Assembly (NCBI RefSeq): GCF_026151205.1
Contig: NC_087075.1
Location: forward strand, 5,324,858 to 5,388,857
Source: Bolinopsis microptera
Taxonomy: Eukaryota > Ctenophora > Tentaculata > Lobata > Bolinopsidae
Direction: 5' to 3'
Length of the DNA stretch: 64,000 bases
Position numbers and translations under genes: made by a program. Below are positions 42,301-54,300 of this stretch, in pieces. The notes below the pieces were generated by a model that had not been told where the DNA came from, did not search any database, and saw only the letters and a program-made list of their open reading frames with translations. Each line of letters begins with the position of its first letter. The stretch's first letter is position 1.

Positions 42301-45300
42301 AAACAAATTAAATAATTAATTAATTAATTAAGCTAATCAACTAATTTCCCAGGTGCGAGTGTACGTAGCGCTGTACAGTGGCAAGAACCGTCTTGAACAG
42401 CTCGTTACGTGTGAGAAACCCATAACTTCTGTTATTGAATGGAATGAAACACTTACTTTCAAGATAAATATTTCTGATCTGCCCAGGTAATAGATATTTT
42501 CAGGTAATAGATATAGGCATTCAAAATTTTAGGAAATTAAGATGTTTTAAGACATTGTAAAAAAGTATTCAATGTTCTGACTCATTTAAAAAAAACAAAT
42601 AACAGTGTTGTTGACCCAACCGTATTTAAACTAACAAACCCAACGAACAGGAACGCAAAACTCTGTTTTTCAATACAAAAACGTCGTAAAACGGACGACA
42701 CAAAAAAGAAGAACAAACAAAACGCAGCAGACGAGCAGATTATAGTACCCAGCAAGTCAGCTAACCTGTATTGGATTAACCTGACTGTGTTCGATTTTAA
42801 GGGCACTCTGAGGCAGGGTAAGTTGCTGGACGTAATGACGCGCACTGTTCACTTGTAAAACATGTGTTATTTTGTTACAACGCCGATTATTGTGAAGGAG
42901 TCGTTTACTTTAAGGGGAGATACACCAAAACCGTTTTTGCTCCGAACATCGATTTTATTTTATATTATTTTTAAATAGACAAAAAGAATAAGATTGTACA
43001 CCTTCAAAAATTTTAAAAAATATTCCCTCCTCGAGAAAAAAAATATTTTTCTTTTTCGAAAATTTTTAAAATTTGGAGAAGTCTGTCACTGTAATACCGA
43101 TAGTTCGGCCATTTAAAAAGTTTTTTGGCTGATTTTTTTACTGAACATTACTTACACTCCGTACTAGAAGCCATTGAAAGGATTATATAATTGAACAATA
43201 AATGACCAAGTTACAGACCGAACAAGGTGAAAAAAGAAAAATTGGGATTTTTGCCTATCACCAAAGTTGTACATTTCACCACCCGCCCAGGTCATCAGAT
43301 ATCGCTTCAAAAATTCTTGTGAGTGTAGTTAATGATCATGGCAAGCTTTTTGGAACCGGATTTCTCTCAATTTTGAGTTTTAAGCTATGCAATGTGGCCT
43401 CAAACGACTTAGTAAAATTCATCGTAAAAAAGGGCAAAAAAGGCAGATTTAAGGCTTAAAATGCCTATAACTCAAAAAGTATCAGTTTTTTTGAAATAAT
43501 TTTTACAGGATCGTAATCAGCTTGGTAAGACGAATCTTTTAGTACCAAATAGGTGCTTTTAGAAGACAAATTGTCTTAAATAATTTTCTAGCTCGAACAC
43601 AAGGGTCCCCCCTTGTATAAATTTTGTACAAATTATACACATTTTTTTACAAATTTTGTGGCTTTGAATATTATAAATGTCGTACTAAAAGATTCGTCTT
43701 ACCAAGCTGATTACGATCCTGTAAAAATTATTTCAAAAAAACTGATACTTTTTGAGTTATAGGCATTTTAAGCCTTAAATCTGCCTTTTTTGCCCTTTTT
43801 TACGATGAATTTTGAAGTCGTTTGAGGCCACATTGCATAGCTTAAAACTCAAAATTGAGAGAAATCCGGTTCCAAAAAGCTTGCCATGATCATTAACTAC
43901 ACTCACAAGAATTTTTGAAGCGATATCTGATGACCTGGGCGGGTGGTGAAATGTACAACTTTGGTGATAGGCAAAGATCCCAATTTTTCTTTTTTCACCT
44001 TGTTCGGTCTGTAACTTGGTCATTTATTGTTCAATTATATAATCCTTTCAATGGCTTCTAGTACGGAGTGTAAGTAATGTTCAGTAAAAAAATCAGCCAA
44101 AAAACTTTTTAACTGGCCGAACTATCGGTATTACAGTGACAGACTTCTCCAAATTTTAAAAATTTTCGAAAAAGAAAAATATTTTTTTTCTCGATGAGGG
44201 AATATTTTTTTAAATTTTTGAAGGTGTACAATCTTATTCTTTTTGTCTATTTAAAAATAATATAAAATAAAATCGATGTTCGGAGCAAAAACGGTTTTGG
44301 TGTATCTCCCCTTAAGGGTACTCTAAGGCAATGTACGCTGTCTTGAGATTTAGATTGGTTTTCGATTCTATTTGAACTCGTGTTTATTCATATTTGATGC
44401 TTTTTGATAAATAGTCTGGTTGATTCCCCAACGTATTAATGCTCAGAACTTCGCTGTTTTTTGTAGCGACTTTTTTCCCTTGTGTCATAAGGGCACGTAC
44501 ATCCAATCAATTAGATAACCAATTAATCAACAACATGTTGTCAACCCCCTGCTGGCTGCTTTAGTAACAACGATCAGTTTCACTAGTTGAATATTATGTA
44601 CATAACAATCACTTATATTTGTACTGACAAGACGTCATGAATCATTGTCATGGATTATTAGTTAAATATTACCCAAATTGTATAAAGTCACACAATACTT
44701 CCTTGTTTTAAACTAAGCACAATTCCGTTATTAATACCAAGGTTATAAAAAATTAAAAAATGTTTCCTTGTGTTTAACAAACCACTGACAGGAGCTATAG
44801 AACAACATGTTTGGACGGACCTGAGATCAGAGAGTGGATTCAACTACACCGGACCTAGCTTCCCATACGGGCTTTCTGACACACCCATATTTACAGTATG
44901 AGCCTTGTTTTCTGCTTTTAATTTTTATAAGGACAAATTCATATTCCTTCTCCCATTATTTCCACTTCCCTAGACCGAACATTCACTGTGTATGTTCTAA
45001 CCACCACCCCTCTCCAGGTGGAACTACCAGAAAGCAAGTCCCCAGTAAGGTTCTACCCACTAACCACCACCCATCTCCAGGTGGAGCTACCAGAAAGCAA
45101 GTCCCCAGTAAGGTTCTACCCACTAACCACCACCCCTCTCCAGGTGGAGCTACCAGAAAGCAAGTCCCCAGTAAGGTTCTACCCACTAACCACCACCCCT
45201 CTCCAGGTGGAGCTACCAGAAAGCAAGTCCCCAGTAAGGTTCTACCCACTAACCACCACCCCTCTCCAGGTGGAGCTACCAGAAAGCAAGTCCCCAGTAA

Positions 45301-48300
45301 GGTTCTACCCACTAACCACCACCCCTCTCCAGGTGGAGCTACCAGAAAGCAAGTCCCCAGTAAGGTTCTACCCACTAACCACCACCCCTCTCCAGGTGGA
45401 GCTACCAGAAAGCAAGTCCCCAGTAAGGTTCTACCCACTAACCACCACCCCTCTCCAGGTGGAGCTACCAGAAAGCAAGTCCCCAGTAAGGTTCTACCCA
45501 CTAACCACCACCCCTCTCCAGGTGGAGCTACCAGAAAGCAAGTCCCCAGTAAGGTTCTACCCACTAACCACCACCCCTCTCCAGGTGGAGCTACCAGAAA
45601 GCAAGTCCCCAGTAAGGTTCTACCCACTAACCACCACCCCTCTCCAGGTGGAGCTACCAGAAAGCAAGTCCCCAGTAAGGTTCTACCCACTAACCACCAC
45701 CCCTCTCCAGGTGGAGCTACCAGAAAGCAAGTCCCCAGTAAGGTTCTACCCACTAACCACCACCCCTCTCCAGGTGGAGCTACCAGAAAGCAAGTCCCCA
45801 GTAAGGTTCTACCCACTAACCACCACCCCTCTCCAGGTGGAGCTACCAGAAAGCAAGTCCCCAGTAAGGTTCTACCACTAACCACCACCCCTCTCCAGGT
45901 GGAGCTACCAGAAAGCAAGTCCCCAGTAAGGTTCTACCCACTAACCACCACCCCTCTCCAGGTGGAGCTACCAGAAAGCAAGTCCCCAGTAAGGTTCTAC
46001 CCACTAACCACCACCCCTCTCCAGGTGGAGCTACCAGAAAGCAAGTCCCAGTAAGGTTCTACCCACTAACCACCACCCCTCTCCAGGTGGAGCTACCAGA
46101 AAGCAAGTCCCCAGTAAGGTTCTACCCACTAACCACCACCCCTCTCCAGGTGTAGCTACCAGAAAGCAAGTCCCCAGTAAGGTTCTACCCACTAACCACC
46201 ACCCCTCTCCAGGTGGAGCTACCAGAAAGCAAGTCCCCAGTAAGGTTCTACCCACTAACCACCACCCCTCTCCAGGTGGAACTACCAGAAAGCAAGTCCC
46301 CAGTAAGGTTCTACCCACTAACCACCACCCCTCTCCAGGTGGAACTACCAGAAAGCAAGTCCCCAGTAAGGTTCTACCCACTAACCACCACCCCTCTCCA
46401 GGTGGAGCTACCAGAAAGCAAGTCCCCAGTAAGGTTCTACCCACTAACCACCACCCCTCTCCAGGTGGAACTACCAGAAAGCAAGTCCCCAGTAAGGTTC
46501 TACCCACTAACCACCACCCCTCTCCAGGTGGAGCTACCAGAAAGCAAGTCCCCAGTAAGGTTCTACCCACTAACCACCACCCCTCTCCAGGTGGAGCTAC
46601 CAGAAAGCAAGTCCCCAGTAAGGTTCTACCCACTAACCACCACCCCTCTCCAGGTGGAGCTACCAGAAAGCAAGTCCCCAGTAAGGTTCTACCCACTAAC
46701 CACCACCCCTCTCCAGGTGGAACTACCAGAAAGCAAGTCCCCAGTAAGGTTCTACCCACTAACCACCACCCCTCTCCAGGTGGAGCTACCAGAAAGCAAG
46801 TCCCCAGTAAGGTTCTACCCACTAACCACCACCCCTCTCCAGGTGGAGCTACCAGAAAGCAAGTCCCCAGTAAGGTTCTACCCACTAACCACCACCCCTC
46901 TCCAGGTGGAGCTACCAGAAAGCAAGTCCCCAGTAAGGTTCTACCCACTAACCACCACCCCTCTCCAGGTGGAGCTACCAGAAAGCAAGTCCCCAGTAAG
47001 GTTCTACCCACTAACCACCACCCCTCTCCAGGTGGAGCTACCAGAAAGCAAGTCCCCAGTAAGGTTCTACCCACTAACCACCACCCCTCTCCAGGTGGAG
47101 CTACCAGAAAGCAAGTCCCCAGTAAGGTTCTACCCACTAACCACCACCCCTCTCCAGGTGGAGCTACCAGAAAGCAAGTCCCCAGTAAGGTTCTACCCAC
47201 TAACCACCACCCCTCTCCAGGTGGAGCTACCAGAAAGCAAGTCCCCAGTAAGGTTCTACCCACTAACCACCACCCCTCTCCAGGTGGAACTACCAGAAAG
47301 CAAGTCCCCAGTAAGGTTCTACCCACTAACCACCACCCCTCTCCAGGTGGAGCTACCAGAAAGCAAGTCCCCAGTAAGGTTCTACCCACTAACCACCACC
47401 CCTCTCCAGGTGGAACTACCAGAAAGCAAGTCCCCAGTAAGGTTCTACCCACTAACCACCACCCCTCTCCAGGTGGAGCTACCAGAAAGCAAGTCCCCAG
47501 TAAGGTTCTACCCACTAACCACCACCCCTCTCCAGGTGGAGCTACCAGAAAGCAAGTCCCCAGTAAGGTTCTACCCACTAACCACCACCCCTCTCCAGGT
47601 GGAGCTACCAGAAAGCAAGTCCCCAGTAAGGTTCTACCTACTAACCACCACCCCTCTCCAGGTGGAGCTACCAGAAAGCAAGTCCCCAGTAAGGTTCTAC
47701 CCACTCCTCACTGCCCGGAACTTGGCACTACAAGATACCGGACCTGGGTCACTGAGTCAGGCGGAACAGAGTGAGCTGACAGTCGCGGAGAGAAGGAAGT
47801 TGGAGACTCTACTGAACCACTCATTTGGGACTTATCAGGTTTGTAACTACAAGACATCACATGTTCACAACTACAGACAAGAGCCCGTCTTTTGTGTGCA
47901 AAAGCTTTCATGCTCGCCTATTTCTTGACCCTTTAGTTTTCTGTCTCTATCCAATTAGCAGTCAAGGAAAAAAGTCATGCACCAAATGGGCAATTGTTAT
48001 TAATTTGTTAATTCTGTAAAATGTGCTAAGAATATTAAATTTCTTGTTTCACCGAAATTTTTTATTTCATTGGAATGTTCTATTGTAACCAGTCACTCTT
48101 ATTTATATTAACATGATTAAATGATAGCCAAATATACAATGAAAATGTACAAGAAAAAGTCTTACTATTCAAAAAATCATCATTTGTACATAATTCTACA
48201 TGCATCAGTTGACAAAATCATCGTTTAATCGATTCTTATCTATTCTTTGCAAAAAATAAATAAATAGCCATAATGGATAGCCTGAAAAATGAAATATAAA

Positions 48301-51300
48301 AACTTGAAAATTACAACTTAAATTTTAAAAAGACAACAGATATAAAATCCCAAAAAATAGGGCGGAACAGGTTAAAAAAACAGAAAGTCCATGCAACAAA
48401 ATATACAGCAAGCCACTATGAGCTCTACATCAAGCTGATAAAATCGACGATAAAATATACATTGCAGTTGGTTATTCACTCACTCACACTGCATCATTAT
48501 TAATCATAAACCACACCGTCCACCAATCACCAATCACCAATGGTCATAACCGGTTGGCGACTGATGAGGAGTATGATAAATTATTAACAATTCTGAGGTT
48601 CTCAGCTGTTCAAGTTTTAAGCAGTACAGCCATTTTGAAATAAGAGGAAGGGAAGCTTATTAATGAGGCACTGAGGTTACTACTTAGTACCTCAATAGCT
48701 ACTTCATTAATAACTTAAAGTGCAATTTAAGTACCAACAGCGTTGCTTCAGCTAATATTCTCATTTAAACAAAGCCTACATTAAATTCTCTACTAATGAC
48801 ATAATTTCCTTGGAACCTTTATTCATAATAGTGATGGTTGTTTTAAAATACTGTTTTGCTTAACTTTAAAGAATATTAGCTTTATATATAGAACAGTTTC
48901 CGAATGCCAAAACTTAAAATAAAACTTACAGCATATTTTTTTAAACTACAGCTTCGTCTCGAACATAAACCCTAACTGGGACGTCAAGTTTGCTTGGCTT
49001 TCTTTGCTTTCCTCTTGATCAGCATCACCACCCTTTATATCCTGAACCTCAGCTTTTTTTGGTTCTTGGAGCTGATCGGCATCTTCACTGTTTTTCTCTT
49101 GACCCTCAAGTCCGTTTTCTTCTTGCCCAATGTTTTCTTCTTTGCCAGTGTTTTCATTGTTGCCCTTATCGTACTCATCATAGTCATCAGTATCTTGACT
49201 GTTTTCCTCTTGAACTTCTTCGGTTTTTTCACTGATTTTCTCTTGAGCTTCTTCTTGAATTTTACCATTTCCTTGCACCCTTATCACATCTTCGTTTTCA
49301 TTACCATACTCAGCGTCCTTAAGATCTATTTTTATCTCATTATTTTTCTCTTGAACCTGATCTCCCTCTTCCGTCGATGTTGCCTTTTCAATTATCTTCG
49401 GACCGTTTTCAACATCTTCATAGATGACACCTTCATCTTCTTTTGGGTCAGTTGTGTAATTTTGAGCAGTAGTTGTGTAACAGTTTGACACAGCAGAAGA
49501 AGCCTGAGTAACACTTGCTTTACCTCCCTTCTTTTGCTCCACACCTAACAAAGCAAGGGTGTGACCCCAGACATCTTCTTGCAAAAGTGCCATGCCAATA
49601 AACAACAGAGGTCCCTGGAGGCCAGTCATCACAATAAAGAGATATTGCATGACCACAGCTCCCGGACCAACTGCCAGAGCTATTACAACCCACGGACACC
49701 CAACTGATACAGCTACCAACGCCATAGCCTTTGCAGTCTTCGCCAACTTTGGATCACCACCACCAGAGGTTGATGATTTCCAGATGACCCTGGCTATCAT
49801 TACAAAAGACACGCAGTTAAAGAGAAGGATACTGTATGCTGGCACCATAAACCCCAGAAACCTCCACGGATCTTCAACCCAGCAGTTAGTCCCGTTCTTT
49901 CTAGCTGCTCCGATGTAAGGTACAGAGTAGTCATCCCCGTTCATTGAAAGTGAGGTTAAGAAGGCTGCCAATGGGAATACTAGGGGAAACAACCAACTTA
50001 GTGCTGTGCACTTGTGAATAAAAAACTTGTCTTTCTTTCCGTAGCTCTTCAATGCCATCACTATCTTCCCGAAGAAGGTCCAGGCAGTGCAACCCATCCA
50101 ACAAAGTGCTGACAATAAGAAGTATTGTGTGATGATGACCCCTACAACACATCCCGTGTTCAGTGACAGAAGAGGGTTTCCAGCCTCGTCCACACTGATT
50201 TTAGTGGAAGCAGAGAGACATGTAAATGATACGTTACCTAGAATTAGAGCTAGGATGAGATTCAGCTGGATCAGTACTACTTGTTTGCTTCGGAGCTTCT
50301 TGAACGGGGCTATCAGACAGAAAGTTAGAACCAGGAAGATTATGTTTATCCCAAACATGACATAGCTAATAACATCCTGGGTTGGGTCTGTTACTTTAGT
50401 CGGGCTGAGCAGGACTGCAAAGCTAGTGGTGTGGGTGCAGGTGCAGGTGCAGGTTTTGTCTTGTTGGAGAGTTGTTGTGCAGCCGTCAGTTAGCCACTCG
50501 TTAGTTGAGATGTTCAGGTAGCCACACTCTCTCTTGGTGGTGTATCCGGGGAGATTGGGGACTTCTTTTTCCTGGAAAATCAAAGAGAAGTCCAGGTCGT
50601 TTCTTTCTATTTCGCTGTTCGTGTTCATGAAGTTGAGCGACACTATAGAGGAACCTACGGTTGTGTTAGGAGTCTTGGGTATTGGCAGGATACTTTTGTA
50701 GGATTCGTCCATGACTGCAAGCTTGGTGGTTTTCCCTTTTTGGTTTCCTAACTTGAGTGTGATGGGGGGAGCGGTGTTTGGGACTTTGATGGACAGTTCT
50801 TCTTCTGATGAAGTGAGAGATTGCATAACAATCGAGTTGGTATTGATAGTCATGTCATCTTTTAAAGACTTTGACATTGTCTCCAAAATGTCTATAATCT
50901 CCGATTTCTTTTCATCAGCTAAAAAATCAGGTTCACCTTTTTTCAAGATTTCCATAGATTTTGCCATGCTCAAACTGAGATCCTCTACCTCTTCAGATGA
51001 GTAGTCTTTAATGTAGTTTTTGCACGCTGAAAGAAGGTCGACTATGTTACCAACATCACTGGGAGACGGGATCACTTCATCACCAATTTCAGCTATTGAG
51101 CCCATAGCTTTCCCCAACTCTTTTTTATTTTCTTCAAACGATAGTTCGGCAATTTCTTTTGCATCTTGAGTGTACTTTGATAGAGGGGTACTACAACTTT
51201 CTGTGTTGGTGTACGAGTCCCATTCACCTGAAGCCTCGCACATCTTGTACATTTTCTGACTTTCATTCTCTGTGCCCGAACAGCTTACTATACCAGTGCT

Positions 51301-54300
51301 TCCTGCTGAAGTTTCAGGAAACTCTATTTCTTCTCCTCCATTCAACCATGATATCTTAACTTTGATAGCACCACACTTTGCACCTGCCTGTATATCACAC
51401 TGGGTTCTATCTGGGGTAACTGTTCCTGCACAAGACATGCACCGAGTTTGTTGAAAGTAAGGTTGGTATTCAGATGCATCACAAGGTTTGCAGTTGGGTC
51501 CCAATCCCCCGTTCTGCGAGAACCAGCCTGGATTGCAGGGAGCTGAAATTGTGTGTTTATTTTTATACTCATACTATATTATTTATAATGCTTACTACAC
51601 TCTTTAAAAATTCACAGGCTAACTCGGGACGTCAAGCTTTAACTCTATCCCACAGGGGGATTTCGTAACCGAGAAGAATATAGTATTTTGAATGAGTTCT
51701 CTCAAATAAAGGACCACTTTAAATGCTTGTAATATGATTTGTTATTGAGAGGAACAAATACTGTATAATGCATGATAAAACTTACCTGTGCATTCTGTTC
51801 TTTCCTCGTTAGAAACCGTTCCATCAGCACAGACTTTACAGCTGCTTTCTCCTGACTGTCCTGTCTGATCATTGTACTTCCCTGCAGGACACAGCTCACA
51901 ACTTGTCATACTAACTTCGTACTGACCCTGTAACAGCAGATAAATAACACACACTAATAATAATAATATTTAAACTCAAGAAAAAACACATTGAGTAAGT
52001 GAGCGGTAACAAGATGAACGGAAATTTTAAAAATAAAATAAGAAACTAACCACGGGGCATTCTGTGCAAACAGACGCTCCAGCAGCAGACATCCATCCAG
52101 AATCACATGGAATACAGTCGTTGTCAGATATCCCTCGTCTCTCACCAGCAGGGCAGTCTTCACAAGTATTACCAGTACTATCTCGTATCTTGCCCTGGTA
52201 TTTAGCTTATAATTAGCAAGGCCAAACACAATAACAGTTAATTAGTTTACAGTTGAAATAAGAAAATTACAGTTCGAGATATTATTATTCCACTTACCAC
52301 ATCACACATCAGACATTCTATTTTGTCCGTGGTGTACTCCTTCATATGAGTGCAGCTGTGACAGTAGTCCGAACTCTCTGCTGTGTTACGGGTTCCGTCC
52401 GGGCAATCTCTACATTCAACTTTGGTGCATGTTGAGGGATCAGTTACAGCGACAGCAGTGGCAGACGCTCGTTCAGGGTTAGCAGGATAGTTGCAGTCCG
52501 CATCAACGCCTTCTGCATAATATTCCTGTCCCTGAAAGAAAGAACAGGTTTCAATATACAATAAGATAAGTAAAAAGCTAGGAGTCCTCCATCTCTGAGA
52601 AACCGAAATATTAATTGTCATTATCAGAAACTTCTCTGAACACAATAGCAGTCTTGCAAAAAGGATCTACAGTGAAATAAACAACTAAAACCCAAATTAA
52701 GTATATCATTCGGGGTCGTTCACATAATATTACGCAATCACTTTTTGAACAATTTTTAACCCCCCCCCCCCCCCTCCGTTATCAGTTTTACACATAGTTA
52801 TTGTATCAAAATTACACTAGCGTAATCATTTGGAAACCTCCCCCCTCCCCTCGGCTGATTACGTAATATGTGAGCAACCCCTGAACCCCTTATCACCACT
52901 CTTAAAGTACTCACAGCTGGACACTTAACGCAAGTTCCTTTGTCAGCGAGGATAACTGTCGGAGCAGCACACGACTGACACTCGTTCATCTTCTTGTGGT
53001 ATATTGTCCTCGTGTAGAAGATCTTCTTCTCTTTGTTGTCACACTGGGTGCAAGCTTTAGCTTGTTCTGGGTCTGAAGTGAAGTCTGTTCGTGCGTCGTG
53101 TGAACCTGAGATGAGAGGGACATATTTTCTTTAGTGCTCTTGACATTGAGGTTCAGATCAGATCACAAATCGTTTGAAGATCCCTATTATAACTTAATTA
53201 CACTACAGTGTACTTTCTACTGATTCAATTGAATAAACAATAAATATTTTGCATTAAAGCCAGAGTAGAAATTGTTAATAAAAGAAGATTGTGGGCTGTA
53301 CATACCATCATCACAAACTTTACAGCCATCTCTTGCCGTGTCACTGTGGGTACCAGTGTCTGTGTTGTAGTATCCCAAACCGCAGGGATAGGTTGCTGAA
53401 ATTAATTAATTAATTAATTAATCAATTAATTGATTACTTTGTTAGCATATTATTCTAGAGGTGTTATTCTGGTTTATCTCATGAGTAAAACAGTTGTAAT
53501 ACTAGATATTAGAGATAAGTACTAAGTAGATACAAATGTGTTATTATGTTCTTCATAGTCATTTGAGACCTTGGCTGACCCAACTTACCCCAAGTTTTTC
53601 CGACCACGACAACTTCAGCAAGCCCTCCTGACCCAGATTGGCGATCCCACATGATGATGACTTCTGTTGCAGCAAGTCTTTCCTGGCAGACGAACTCGTA
53701 ACTATCCGTACCTTCACTAGAATTGTTACCGGCTGTACATGGGACCTCTTCAGTCAGGTTATTGTACTGGGCATCTGATTTTTGGGCACTTGTGTCTTTT
53801 ACGTACACCTGAAATATGAGCTTGTCAGCAACATTGTCTACAAAAAGACGATGTTATCATTTTTAAGTTGAATTAAATTTCTCTGGAAATGATATTTGTA
53901 AAAGCATCTTCAAATCTCCTATAGTTTCTGTAATGTGTTACACACAATATGATTACTATTGTTATTACCTTCCACCCTGCAATGGAGATGTCAGTGCTTG
54001 TTGCAGAGAGGATAACTTTGTAGATCCCTTGCCTTTGCCACCATTTAAAAGTGAACGGTGCGTCATCACTGCTCACTGTCCTTTCCAAGTTCATATCTTT
54101 TAATATACCGTCGTTGCCATTAATGATTTCGGCAGTTGTTCCAGAGAGATTCTCGAATCCGTTCAAGTCTGGTTGGGGTTTTTAATACTTCAATAGCGAG
54201 AAAATAATATTAGTTCAGATAAAATCGCAAATGAAGCTTCATAATCAATCAGTCAAACGTGCTGATTCCTCGGGCTATTTAATTAACATTGCTCTTGAGG

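Noticed and set aside
43202-44023. Two nearly identical 82-85-aa proteins on opposite strands
   Set aside because: They are the same sequence read from each arm of the foldback element, diverging only where the frame shifts; no evidence of expression or family.
45018-47661. A CRISPR-like array (regular repeats)
   Set aside because: Units are contiguous with no unique spacers and contain eukaryotic splice and coding sequence.
44983-47704. 300-560-aa minus-strand frames (LVGRTLLGTCFLVAPPGEGW units) and the second plus-strand frame
   Set aside because: They are shadows of the 63-bp minisatellite. They have no start context, splice sites or domain, and the p110 frame explains the sequence.
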